Below, piece after piece: positions 8,913-16,456 of a stretch of 64,000 nucleotides of DNA (the stretch's first letter is position 1; each line of letters opens with the position of its first letter). Made by a program: the position numbers and the translations under genes. The notes below the pieces were generated by a model that was not told the DNA's origin, searched no databases, and saw nothing but the letters and a program-made list of their open reading frames with translations. This DNA is from Clavibacter michiganensis subsp. tessellarius (GTDB lineage: Bacteria > Actinomycetota > Actinomycetes > Actinomycetales > Microbacteriaceae), in contig NZ_CP040788.1 of NCBI RefSeq assembly GCF_021922985.1, positions 1,240,001-1,304,000 on the forward strand, written 5' to 3'.

Positions 8913-9455
8913 CTAGGAGGCCTTGACGGCGCGACGGGCGGCGAGCTCGTCGGTGGGGTCGACCGTCTGCGTGTCGATCTCGACGAGGGAGTGCTCGACC
9001 TCGCGGAGGACCTTGCCGACGGCGATGCCGAAGACGCCCTGGCCGCGGCTCACGAGGTCGATGACCTCGTCGTTGCTGGTGCAGAGGTAGACGCTGGCGC
9101 CATCGCTCATGAGCGTGGTCTGCGCGAGGTCGACGACGCCGGACTCGCGGAGCTGGTTCACGGCGGTGCGGATCTGCTGCAGGGAGATGCCGGTGTCGAG
9201 GAGGCGCTTGACGAGCTTGAGGACGAGGATGTCGCGGAAGCCGTAGAGGCGCTGCGTGCCGGAGCCGGAGGCCCCGCGGACGGTGGGCTCGACGAGGCCG
9301 GTGCGGGCCCAGTAGTCGAGCTGGCGGTAGGTGATCCCGGCGGCGCGGGCGGCGACGGCGCCGCGGTAGCCGGCGCTCGCGTCCATCTCGGGGAGGCCGT
9401 CGGTGAAGAGCAGACCGAGGTCGTAGCGCCCGGAGTCCGGGGTGGAGTCGCTCAT
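8913..9455 (-). CDS. MerR-family regulator downstream of ftsR (Rv1830-like)
   Basis: A 180-residue DNA-binding protein with a MerR helix-turn-helix: RAAGITYRQLDYWARTGLV near residues 41-59 followed by the RLYGFRDILVLKLVKRLLDTG winged segment. The C-terminal half has no metal-binding cysteines, so it is not a classical metal sensor. In actinobacteria this type of MerR protein lies with the garA and ftsR genes (Rv1827, Rv1828, Rv1830 in Mycobacterium), and here it follows ftsR after 324 bases. ATG at 9455 has GGAAGG nine bases upstream. A well-formed promoter at 9538-9566 with a 14-bp palindrome in its spacer suggests that it, or FtsR, regulates this gene. Targets are not known from sequence. 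Confidence 0.85.
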   Translation of the reverse strand: MSDSTPDSGRYDLGLLFTDGLPEMDASAGYRGAVAARAAGITYRQLDYWARTGLVEPTVRGASGSGTQRLYGFRDILVLKLVKRLLDTGISLQQIRTAVNQLRESGVVDLAQTTLMSDGASVYLCTSNDEVIDLVSRGQGVFGIAVGKVLREVEHSLVEIDTQTVDPTDELAARRAVKAS

Positions 9456-9779
9456 CGTTCTGCCTTCCACCCCCCCAGCGCGGATCCCGGAGGGGATCGT
9501 GCGCTGATGCGGGTCGGTTCGTCGGGTTCGTGTTCTCACGGTAGCGGGGCCCGCGGGCCCGATCAACGACATCCGGCCTGAGCGCCCGGCGTGTCGTCCG
9601 GGCCCGAGCCGCGCCCCCGTCGGGGGTGCCGGTCGGCCGGCGCCTCTCGGATCCCCCGTCGTGCGGTGGCCCCGAGCGGACACGTCAGTCTACGGGCCGG
9701 GGCCCGCCGCGCGCTCCCCTGCGCGCGAGGATGCGGCGCCGATCCTCCGCGGGACCGCCCCCGGGCGCCTGCGGACCGC
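9456..9779. other. 324-bp intergenic region between ftsR and second merR gene
   Basis: No gene is supported here. In mycobacteria a DUF151 bifunctional nuclease gene lies between the two MerR genes; I looked for it and found no matching reading frame on either strand. The region contains the merR promoter near its left end and several short GC-rich inverted repeats, such as CCCCC-GTC-GGGGG, that may terminate the ftsR transcript. Confidence 0.6.
9538..9566 (-). promoter_or_regulatory. promoter with MerR-type operator in the spacer
   Basis: On the minus strand a -35 box TTGATC (9561-9566) and a -10 box TACCGT (9538-9543) are separated by exactly 17 bases. Fourteen of those bases (9547-9560) form the perfect palindrome GGGCCCGCGGGCCC. 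A palindrome between -35 and -10 is where MerR-family proteins bind. The gene it drives starts at 9455, about 75 bases downstream of the expected start site. Confidence 0.65.
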
Positions 9780-10481
9780 TCAGGACGAGAGGCGGCCGAG
9801 CGCGGAGCGGATGAGGCTCCCGCGCACCACCTCGAGCTGCGTGGCGATCTCCCGCGCGAGCTCGGCGGCGTGGGCCCGGCTCGACGCGTCGCGGCGCCGG
9901 GACACCGGCACCAGCGCCGACTCGATGAGGCTCAGCTCGCGCTCCGCCGCCTGGCGGAAGCCGCGGAGGTGGCGGGGTTCGATGCCCGTGCGCTGCAGCT
10001 CGACGAGCGCGCGCATGACCTGCACGGCCTCCTCGCCGTAGACCTCGGCCGGCATGAGCACGCCCGCGGTGATCGCGTCGCCGAGGAGCGGGGCCGTGGC
10101 GCCGGACTCGCGGACGAGCTCCGCGCGGTTGAATCGGCGCTCCTGGTCGAGCATCGAGGTGGCGGGCGCCGTGGCCGCTCCGGGGAGCGCGGGCGACAGG
10201 CCGGCGTCGAGGTCGCGGAGGTACGCGCGGATGACCTTGAGCGGGAGGTAGTGGTCGCGCTGCATGCCGAGCACCGTGCGGAGGCGCTCGACGTCGGCGG
10301 GGCTGAACTTGCGGTAGCCGGACTCCGTGCGGGAGGGCTGGACGAGCCCCTGCTCCTCGAGGAAGCGGAGCTTGCTGTTCGTGAGGTCGGGGAACTCCGG
10401 CGTGAGGCGTGCGAGCACCTGCCCGATGCTGAGCAGTCCGGGGGTGCGTGCGGGCGTCGGCCGGGCGGCGGACGCCGGCAC
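9780..10481 (-). CDS. ftsR: FtsR-type MerR transcriptional regulator
   Basis: A 233-residue MerR-family regulator. The N-terminal helix-turn-helix segment FPDLTNSKLRFLEEQGLV followed by TESGYRKFSPADVERLR is characteristic of the actinobacterial FtsR/Rv1828 group, which activates the division gene ftsZ in Corynebacterium. The rest is a helical region with an effector-binding-like part and no cysteine metal site. The GTG start at 10481 overlaps the last base of the preceding FHA gene (TAGTG), so the two are translationally coupled, the same order as garA-Rv1828 in mycobacteria. Assignment to FtsR rests on motif and gene order. A different start slightly downstream is possible because the first ~15 residues are low-complexity Ala/Pro. 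Confidence 0.85.
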   Translation of the reverse strand: MPASAARPTPARTPGLLSIGQVLARLTPEFPDLTNSKLRFLEEQGLVQPSRTESGYRKFSPADVERLRTVLGMQRDHYLPLKVIRAYLRDLDAGLSPALPGAATAPATSMLDQERRFNRAELVRESGATAPLLGDAITAGVLMPAEVYGEEAVQVMRALVELQRTGIEPRHLRGFRQAAERELSLIESALVPVSRRRDASSRAHAAELAREIATQLEVVRGSLIRSALGRLSS

Positions 10482-10963
10482 TACTCGGTCGTCCGGCCGA
10501 CGAGGTCGGCGCGCGAGGCGTAGAACGTGAGGCGGAACTTGCCGACCTGGACCTCGGCGCCGTCCTGCAGCAGGGCCGTGTCGATGCGGACGCCGTCGAA
10601 GTACGTGCCGTTCAGCGAGCCGAGGTCCTTGACCTGGAACGTCGTGCCCTCGCGGACGAACTCCGCGTGGCGACGCGAGACGGTGACGTCGTCGAGGAAG
10701 ATGTCGGCGTCGGGGTGGCGTCCCGCCACGGTGACGTCGGCGTCGAGGAGGAAGCGGGCGCCCTGGTTCGGGCCGCGACGGACCACGAGGAGCGCGGATC
10801 CGGACGGGAGCGCCGTGACGGCGTCCTTCTCGTCGGCGGAGACGCCGCCGTCGAGGCCCGCGAGCGCGGCCCCGAGCTCGTCTCGGAAGGTGGCCGTGGT
10901 GTCCGTGCTCGTGTACTGCTCGGGCACGCGCGCGGCGCCGTGACCCTCTTGGCGTGCATCCAT
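10481..10963 (-). CDS. garA: GarA/OdhI-type FHA-domain protein
   Basis: A 160-residue protein with one C-terminal forkhead-associated domain (GRHPDADIFLDD, VSRRHAEF and LGSLNGTYFDG, roughly residues 75-140), the phosphothreonine-binding fold. The N-terminal tail holds adjacent threonines in TDTTATFRDEL, matching the ETT phospho-site of GarA/OdhI. In that family the unphosphorylated protein inhibits 2-oxoglutarate dehydrogenase and adjusts glutamate metabolism, and Ser/Thr kinase PknG/PknB phosphorylation switches it off. ATG at 10963 is preferred over upstream GTG codons because a near-perfect AGGAGGT lies seven bases before it. It overlaps ftsR downstream by one base. The kinase is not in this window. 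Confidence 0.9.
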   Translation of the reverse strand: MDARQEGHGAARVPEQYTSTDTTATFRDELGAALAGLDGGVSADEKDAVTALPSGSALLVVRRGPNQGARFLLDADVTVAGRHPDADIFLDDVTVSRRHAEFVREGTTFQVKDLGSLNGTYFDGVRIDTALLQDGAEVQVGKFRLTFYASRADLVGRTTE

Positions 10964-11051
10964 GGTCGTACCTCCTGTGACCTCACAGCGTAACGGATCG
11001 GACACGGCCGGGACCACGTCGGGATCGCCCCGGCGCCGCCCCGACCGAGCG

Positions 11052-12437
11052 TCACCGGCTGGTGCCGCGGGCCTCGTCGCCGAGGTCGCCGGAGCGCGTG
11101 ACGTCCGCCTCGAGGGCGTCCGCCGGCGCCTTCAGCCCGGCGTCGTGCTCGGTGCCCATGCTCGTCTCGTCGAACGGGTCGCCGCCGCCGAGGACGAGGG
11201 CCACGCGGTCGGCGTCGATGCCGCGGGTCCAGGTGCCGATGAGGATCGTGGCGACCGCGTTGCCGGTGAAGTTCGTGAGGGCGCGCGCCTCGGACATGAA
11301 GCGGTCGATGCCCACGATGAGGCCGACGCCGTCCACCAGGTCCGGACGGTGCGACTGCAGGCCGCCCGCCAGCGTGGCGAGGCCCGCGCCCGTGACGCCC
11401 GCGGCGCCCTTCGACGCGATGATCATGAACACCAGCAGCGAGACCTGCTCGCCGAGCGCCAGCGGGCTGCCCAGCGCGCTCGCGATGAAGAGCGACGCCA
11501 TCGTCAGGTAGATGGCCGTGCCGTCGAGGTTGAACGAGTAGCCGGTGGGGACGGTGATGCCGACGACGGGCTTGGAGACGCCCACGTGCTCCATCTTCGC
11601 GATGAGGCGCGGCAGCGCGACCTCGGACGACGAGGTCGAGACGATGAGGAGGTACTCGCGGCCGAGGTACCGCATCAGCTTGAAGATGCTGACGCGGGCC
11701 GCGAACCAGAGCAGCGTGCCGAGCACCACGACGATGAACAGCGCGCACGTGATGTAGAAGCCGATCATGAGGGTCGCGAGGCTGATGACCGCCTGGAACC
11801 CGGTGGCGCCGACCACGGCCGCGATCGCGCCGAACGCGCCGAGCGGGGCCACCCACATGACCATGCTGAGGATGCGGAACACGAGGACCTGGATGTTCCG
11901 GATGCCCTCCAGCACCGGCTCGCCGCGCTTCCCGAGCTGCTGCAGCGCGAAGCCGACGAGGAGCGCCACGAACAGCGTCTGCAGGATGCTGCCCGAGGTG
12001 AGCGACGACAGGAGCGACGTGGGGATGATCGAGAGGAGGAAGTCCTTCTCGTCGGTCGCCTCGGTCGAGCCCTCGGGCGCCCGCAGGCCGCTGAGGTCGA
12101 GGCCCTCGCCCGGGTGGATGAGGTTGCCGACCACGAGGCCGATCGCGAGCGCGAACGTCGACATGACGATGAAGTAGAGGAGCGCGAGCCCGCCGACGCG
12201 GCCGACGGTGGCGGCCTTGGCCACGGATCCGACGCCGAGGACGATGGTGCAGAAGATGATGGGCGCGATCATCATCTTGATGAGGGCGACGAACGCGTCG
12301 CCGATCGGCTTGAGCGCGACGCCCGTCTCGGGGGCGACGAGCCCGACGGTGACGCCGAGGATCACCGCCACGATGACGGCGATGTAGAGGTAGTGCTGGC
12401 GATCCAGGCGGCGGAGAGCGGCGATCGGGTTGGTCAT
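11052..12437 (-). CDS. dicarboxylate:cation symporter (DctA/GltP family)
   Basis: A 461-residue inner membrane transporter of the dicarboxylate/amino acid:cation symporter family. The family signatures are all present: the serine-rich loop IVSTSSSEVALP, the TM7 motif with GYSFNLDGTAIYLT, and the TM8 region NFTGNAVATILIG. About eight transmembrane helices and two re-entrant hairpins are expected. The likely substrates are C4-dicarboxylates (succinate, fumarate, malate), with glutamate as the alternative. ATG at 12437 follows AAGGA at a good distance. It is divergent from a CitA/DctS-type sensor kinase and regulator, the classic arrangement for substrate-induced dicarboxylate uptake. The C-terminal tail is extended and acidic. 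Confidence 0.92.
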   Translation of the reverse strand: MTNPIAALRRLDRQHYLYIAVIVAVILGVTVGLVAPETGVALKPIGDAFVALIKMMIAPIIFCTIVLGVGSVAKAATVGRVGGLALLYFIVMSTFALAIGLVVGNLIHPGEGLDLSGLRAPEGSTEATDEKDFLLSIIPTSLLSSLTSGSILQTLFVALLVGFALQQLGKRGEPVLEGIRNIQVLVFRILSMVMWVAPLGAFGAIAAVVGATGFQAVISLATLMIGFYITCALFIVVVLGTLLWFAARVSIFKLMRYLGREYLLIVSTSSSEVALPRLIAKMEHVGVSKPVVGITVPTGYSFNLDGTAIYLTMASLFIASALGSPLALGEQVSLLVFMIIASKGAAGVTGAGLATLAGGLQSHRPDLVDGVGLIVGIDRFMSEARALTNFTGNAVATILIGTWTRGIDADRVALVLGGGDPFDETSMGTEHDAGLKAPADALEADVTRSGDLGDEARGTSR

Positions 12438-12520
12438 GGGACGTCCTTGTCTCGTGAGCGGCGACGGGCACGGGGTGCCGGGCGACGGGTACCCGTCAGG
12501 ATGGCGCAGGCGCGGGCGAC

Positions 12521-12554
12521 CCCCGGCGTTGTGTTCATAATGTTCCTGCCGGGG
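12521..12554. promoter_or_regulatory. candidate regulator site between dctA-like and sensor kinase genes
   Basis: The 144-bp divergent region has an AT-rich core with the direct repeat TGTTC-ATAA-TGTTC (12532-12545), flanked by the inverted repeat CCCCGGC (12521-12527) and GCCGGGG (12548-12554). CATAAT (12536-12541) could be a -10 box. Such paired repeats are typical response-regulator sites; the adjacent regulator is the obvious candidate. Confidence 0.45.
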
Positions 12555-12581
12555 TGACCGCCGCGGAGGCGAGGAGGCGGC

Positions 12582-14330
12582 ATGGCGGAGCGCGCGCTCG
12601 CCGTACGACCGCACCGGCCCAGGCGCCGGCGCCCCGCCCTCCCCCGCGGCATCGCCGCCCGGCTCCTCGTGGTCCAGCTCACCGTGCTGCTCGTGGTCGC
12701 GGTGGCGGCCACCGCGGCCCTGTGGTCGGACTCGCGCCAGCGGGCGCAGCAGGCGGCCGCCGATCGCAGCCTCGCCGTCGCGACGACCGTCGCCGACTCG
12801 CCGCGGGTGGCGGAGGGGCTGGCGTCCGCGGATCCGACCGCTGCCCTCCTCGACTACTCGCTCGACGTGACGCGCGACACGGGCGTGGACTTCGTGACGA
12901 TCATGGACCGCGACACCGTCCGGGTCACCCACCCCGACCACGACGAGATCGGCCGGCGCTACCTCGGCACGACCGGGCCCGCGCTCGCCGGCCGGCCGCT
13001 GACCGAGACCTCCACGGGCACCCTCGGTCCGAGCGTGCGGGCCGTCGTCCCCGTGCGGGACGCGGCGGGCGGGATCGTCGGGCTCGTCGCCGCGGGCGTG
13101 ACCGTCGACCGCGTCTCCGAGGTGCTCGGCGCGCGGCTCCCGGGGCTCCTCGGCACGGTCGGCGCGCTGGCGCTGCTGCTCGCCGCCGGCGCGGTGCTCC
13201 TCAGCCGGTCGCTCGAGCGGACGACGTGGGGGCTCGGCCCCGAGGAGATGGCGCGCATGCTCGCCTACTACGAGTCGGTGCTGCACTCGGTGGGCGAGGG
13301 CATCGTGCTCGTGGACCGCGACCGGCGGCTCGTGCTGCACAACGACCAGGCGGCCGGGCTGCTCGACCTCGACGTGGATCCGGCCGCCGGGCCCGTCGAG
13401 GTCGCCGCGCTCGGGCTCCCCGCGCCCCTCGAGCGGCTGCTCGCCGGCGGCACGACGGCCGACGAGGTGGTGCACCTGCCCTCCGGCCGGGTCCTCGTCG
13501 TGACGCAGCGGCCCGCCCTGCCCACGGGCCGCACCGGGAGCGCCGCCCGGCTCGGGACGGTGACGACGCTGCGGGACCGGACGGAGGTCCAGCGCCTGTC
13601 GGGCGAGGTCGCGACGCTGCGGACGCTCTCCGACGCCATGCGCGCGCAGACGCACGAGTTCGCGAACCGGCTGCACACGATCGTGTCGCTCATCGAGCTG
13701 GAGCGGCCGCGCGAGGCGCTCGCGCTCGCGGCGTCGGAGCTGGAGACCGACCGGCGGGCCGCCGCGGGGGGCCTGGCCGACGGCGCGGATCCCGTCGTGC
13801 AGGCGCTCGTGCGCGGCAAGACCGCGCAGGCGGCGGAGCGCGGCGTCGAGCTCGCCGTGCGCGTCGCCGACGGCACGGGCGCCCCGGGCGTCGCCCCCGC
13901 CGACCTCGTGACCGTCGTGGGCAACCTCGTCGACAACGCCATCGACGCGGCCGCCGACCCGTCCCGCGCCACCGCGCGCGGCGACGACCGGGGACGCGTG
14001 GAGCTCGCGATCGCGCGGGCCGACGACGGCGCGCTCGTCGTCGAGGTGGCGGACGACGGGCCCGGCGTCGATCCCGCGGTGCGGCCGCGCGTGCTCGAGT
14101 TCGGGGTCTCGACGAAGCCGGACGCCGGGGCCCCGCGCGGCGTGGGCCTCGCGCTCGTCGCGCGCACGGCGGAGCGGCTCGGCGGCGCGGTCGAGGTCGG
14201 GGACGCCGACCCGCGGCTGGGCGGCGCGCGGTTCCGGGTCGTGCTGCCGGCGGATCCGGGTGCCGGGCGGGGCGACGACGCGCAGGCCACCGCTGGCCCG
14301 GGTGACGACGCGGCGGGGGTGCGCCCGTGA
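12582..14330 (+). CDS. sensor histidine kinase, CitA/DcuS/DctS type
   Basis: A 582-residue membrane sensor kinase. Order: a short basic N-terminus, transmembrane helix 1 (about 27-47), an extracytoplasmic PAS-like sensor domain (~48-185) containing VDFVTIMDRDTVRVTHP, helix 2 (~190-210), a cytoplasmic PAS (~225-310), then the dimerisation box THEFANRLHTI with phospho-accepting His358, and a HATPase domain with NLVDNAIDAA and DDGPGVDP. This layout and H-box define citrate/C4-dicarboxylate sensors. GAGGAGG precedes the ATG. It overlaps the response regulator gene by four bases and diverges from the dicarboxylate symporter gene, which it probably controls. Confidence 0.9.
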   Translation: MAERALAVRPHRPRRRRPALPRGIAARLLVVQLTVLLVVAVAATAALWSDSRQRAQQAAADRSLAVATTVADSPRVAEGLASADPTAALLDYSLDVTRDTGVDFVTIMDRDTVRVTHPDHDEIGRRYLGTTGPALAGRPLTETSTGTLGPSVRAVVPVRDAAGGIVGLVAAGVTVDRVSEVLGARLPGLLGTVGALALLLAAGAVLLSRSLERTTWGLGPEEMARMLAYYESVLHSVGEGIVLVDRDRRLVLHNDQAAGLLDLDVDPAAGPVEVAALGLPAPLERLLAGGTTADEVVHLPSGRVLVVTQRPALPTGRTGSAARLGTVTTLRDRTEVQRLSGEVATLRTLSDAMRAQTHEFANRLHTIVSLIELERPREALALAASELETDRRAAAGGLADGADPVVQALVRGKTAQAAERGVELAVRVADGTGAPGVAPADLVTVVGNLVDNAIDAAADPSRATARGDDRGRVELAIARADDGALVVEVADDGPGVDPAVRPRVLEFGVSTKPDAGAPRGVGLALVARTAERLGGAVEVGDADPRLGGARFRVVLPADPGAGRGDDAQATAGPGDDAAGVRP

Positions 14331-15034
14331 TCCGCGTGCTGGTCGTCGACGACGACGCGCTCACCGCGGAGGCGCACGCGGCGTACGCCGGCCGGCTCGA
14401 CGGCTTCGCGGTCGTCGGCGTCGCCCACACCGGCGGCGAGGCCCTGCGCCTCATCGCCGAGGCGGGCCCCGACGGGATCGACCTGGTGCTCCTCGACATG
14501 ACGCTGCCCGACATGCACGGCCTCGAGGTGTGCCGCCGCCTGCGCGCCGCGGGACGGGCGACCGACGTGGTGGCGGTGACGGCGGTGCGCGACCAGGCCG
14601 TGGTGCGCAGCTCCGTGACGGCGGGGATCGTGCAGTACCTCATCAAGCCGTTCACGTTCGCGGCCTTCGCCGAGAAGATGGCGGCCTACGTCGGGTACCG
14701 CGAGGGCCTCGACACCGGGAGCGGGAGCACGACGCAGCTCCAGGTCGACCGGGCGCTCGCGGCGCTGCGCTCGCCCGCGCCGGAGGCCCGGCTGCCCAAG
14801 GGCATGTCGGCGGAGACGCTCGACCTCGTGCGCGGGATCGCCCGCGGGTCCGGGGCGCCCGACGAGCGCCCCGCGGACGGCGTCTCGGCGGCGGAGGTGT
14901 CGGCCGTGCTCGACGTCTCGCGCGTGACCGCCCGGCGCTACCTGGAGTACCTCGCGGACGTCGGCCAGGTGGAGCGCGTGCCGCGGTACGGGACGCCCGG
15001 CCGGCCGGAGCTCGGCTACCGCTGGACCGGCTGA
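14327..15034 (+). CDS. response regulator of the CitB/DctR type
   Basis: A 235-residue two-component regulator. The receiver domain spans residues ~1-120, with the acidic pocket VVDDD, phospho-acceptor Asp57 in LVLLDMTLPD and conserved Lys in YLIKPFTF. The C-terminal part (~155-235) contains SAAEVSAVLDVSRVTARRYLEYL, the helix-turn-helix of the CitB/DcuR/DctR group. It begins with a GTG inside the kinase stop (GTGA), so the two proteins are made together. Expected role: activation of the divergent dicarboxylate symporter gene when the kinase senses its substrate. Confidence 0.9.
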   Translation: MIRVLVVDDDALTAEAHAAYAGRLDGFAVVGVAHTGGEALRLIAEAGPDGIDLVLLDMTLPDMHGLEVCRRLRAAGRATDVVAVTAVRDQAVVRSSVTAGIVQYLIKPFTFAAFAEKMAAYVGYREGLDTGSGSTTQLQVDRALAALRSPAPEARLPKGMSAETLDLVRGIARGSGAPDERPADGVSAAEVSAVLDVSRVTARRYLEYLADVGQVERVPRYGTPGRPELGYRWTG

Positions 15035-15127
15035 GGCACCGTACGGCACGCGACCCCGACGCGCGACCCCCGGGCCGGATCCGCCCGCACCGGTGACGAT
15101 GTCGTCGCCCCGTGCGAGTCTCGGGAC

Positions 15128-16174
15128 ATGAGACGCACGATCCTCCCGCCGTACCTGCTGACCCGCCTCGCCGAGGCCGACCCCGAGAGGATGTCCGCCG
15201 CCCGGCAGGCCGCGCGCCGCGCGCTGCGCGACCAGGGGCCGCTCATCCACGAGCGGCGGGGGCCGGGCGCGGCGCCCGACCCGTCGGCGCTCGCGGACCG
15301 CGACCCGTCCGGGATCCACCGCACCATCTCCGACGCGGGGAACCGCGAGGAGCTGCCGGGCCGCACGGTGCGCGTCGAGGGCGCGCCCGACACCGGGGAC
15401 GCCGAGGTGGACGAGGCGTACGCCGGGCTCGGCGCCACCCACTCCCTCTTCTCCGAGGTCTACGGCCGGGAGTCGCTCGACGACCGCGGCCTGCCGCTGC
15501 TCGCGACCGTGCACTACGGCGAGGAGTACGACAACGCGTTCTGGGACGGCACGCGCATGGTCTTCGGCGACGGGGACGGCGAGGTGTTCGCGCCGTTCAC
15601 CCGCTCGCTCACGGTCATCGGGCACGAGCTGACCCACGGGGTCACCGAGCTCACGCTCGGCCTCGTCTACCAGGGCCAGTCCGGCGCGCTCAACGAGTCG
15701 ATCTCCGACGTGTTCGGCGTGCTCGTGGAGCAGCACGCGCTCGGGCAGTCCGCCGACGAGGCGACCTGGCTCGTGGGCGCCGAGCTGTTCCTCGACCGGT
15801 CGACCGGGCTCGCGCTCCGCTCGATGCGGGCGCCCGGCACGGCCTACGACGACGACGTGCTGGGGAAGGACCCGCAGCCCGGCCACCTCGACGACTACGT
15901 GGAGACGCAGGAGGACAACGGCGGCGTGCACATCAACTCGGGGATCCCGAACCGCGCCTTCTTCCTCGCGGCGACCGGCATCGGGGGCGCGGCCTGGGAG
16001 GGCGCCGGCCGCGTCTGGTACGACGTCATCGAGTCCGGGGCCGTGCGCCCCGACGCCGACTTCGCCGCCTTCGCCCGGGCCACGGTCGACGCGGCGTCCG
16101 CGCGGTACGGTGAGGGCGCGTCCGAGGTCGCCGCGGTCCAGGCGGCGTGGGAGGGCGTCGGGATCGAGGTCTAG
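15128..16174 (+). CDS. protealysin-like M4 (thermolysin family) metallopeptidase
   Basis: A 348-residue zinc peptidase. Zinc site HELTH has His166 and His170 with catalytic Glu167; the third ligand is Glu190 in NESISD, and DNGGVHINSGIPN carries the downstream catalytic His region. No signal peptide is seen, and the N-terminus MRRTILPPYLL matches the short propeptide with a PPYxL motif of protealysin-type enzymes rather than the long FTP/PepSY prosegment of secreted thermolysins. Such enzymes are made as intracellular or leaderless-secreted precursors, some implicated in host interaction. The next gene, starting at the base after its stop, looks like a dedicated inhibitor. The start at 15128 lacks a ribosome site; a weak -10-like GAGTCT ends six bases before it. 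Confidence 0.9.
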   Translation: MRRTILPPYLLTRLAEADPERMSAARQAARRALRDQGPLIHERRGPGAAPDPSALADRDPSGIHRTISDAGNREELPGRTVRVEGAPDTGDAEVDEAYAGLGATHSLFSEVYGRESLDDRGLPLLATVHYGEEYDNAFWDGTRMVFGDGDGEVFAPFTRSLTVIGHELTHGVTELTLGLVYQGQSGALNESISDVFGVLVEQHALGQSADEATWLVGAELFLDRSTGLALRSMRAPGTAYDDDVLGKDPQPGHLDDYVETQEDNGGVHINSGIPNRAFFLAATGIGGAAWEGAGRVWYDVIESGAVRPDADFAAFARATVDAASARYGEGASEVAAVQAAWEGVGIEV

Positions 16175-16456
16175 GTGGAGATCGCCGTGTCACGCACGGG
16201 CGGGATGGCGGGCATGACCCGCACCTGGTCGGTGCGCGTGGACGACGACGGCGACGAGCTGCCCGACTGGAGCGCGCTCGTCGACGCGTGCCCGTGGGAC
16301 GAACCGGCCGTGCCGACCCCGGGCGCCGACCGATTCGTCTACCTCGTGCGCGCGGGCGACCGCGAGGCCCGCCTCGGCGAGGCCGCGGTGGACGGCCCGT
16401 GGCGTCGGCTCGTCGACCGGGTGCGCGACGCGTCCCGTGAGAACCTCGGAGGATGA
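16175..16456 (+). CDS. emfourin-like inhibitor of M4 peptidase
   Basis: A 93-residue protein starting at the GTG that directly follows the M4 peptidase stop. It has the small beta/alpha pattern of the emfourin (M4in) family: an N-terminal strand MEIAVSRTGGMAG, a Trp-containing TRTWSVRV strand, DADGDELP-like turn, a central FVYLVRA strand and a C-terminal helix with WRRLVDRVRDASRE. Emfourin is the cytoplasmic protein inhibitor encoded next to protealysin in Serratia, and the same gene order here is the main support. It would hold the peptidase inactive inside the cell. Its end overlaps the next ATG by four bases. Confidence 0.72.
   Translation: MEIAVSRTGGMAGMTRTWSVRVDDDGDELPDWSALVDACPWDEPAVPTPGADRFVYLVRAGDREARLGEAAVDGPWRRLVDRVRDASRENLGG

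Noticed and set aside
9456..9779. Possible DUF151 nuclease gene between the two MerR genes
   Set aside because: No frame on either strand has the length or motifs.
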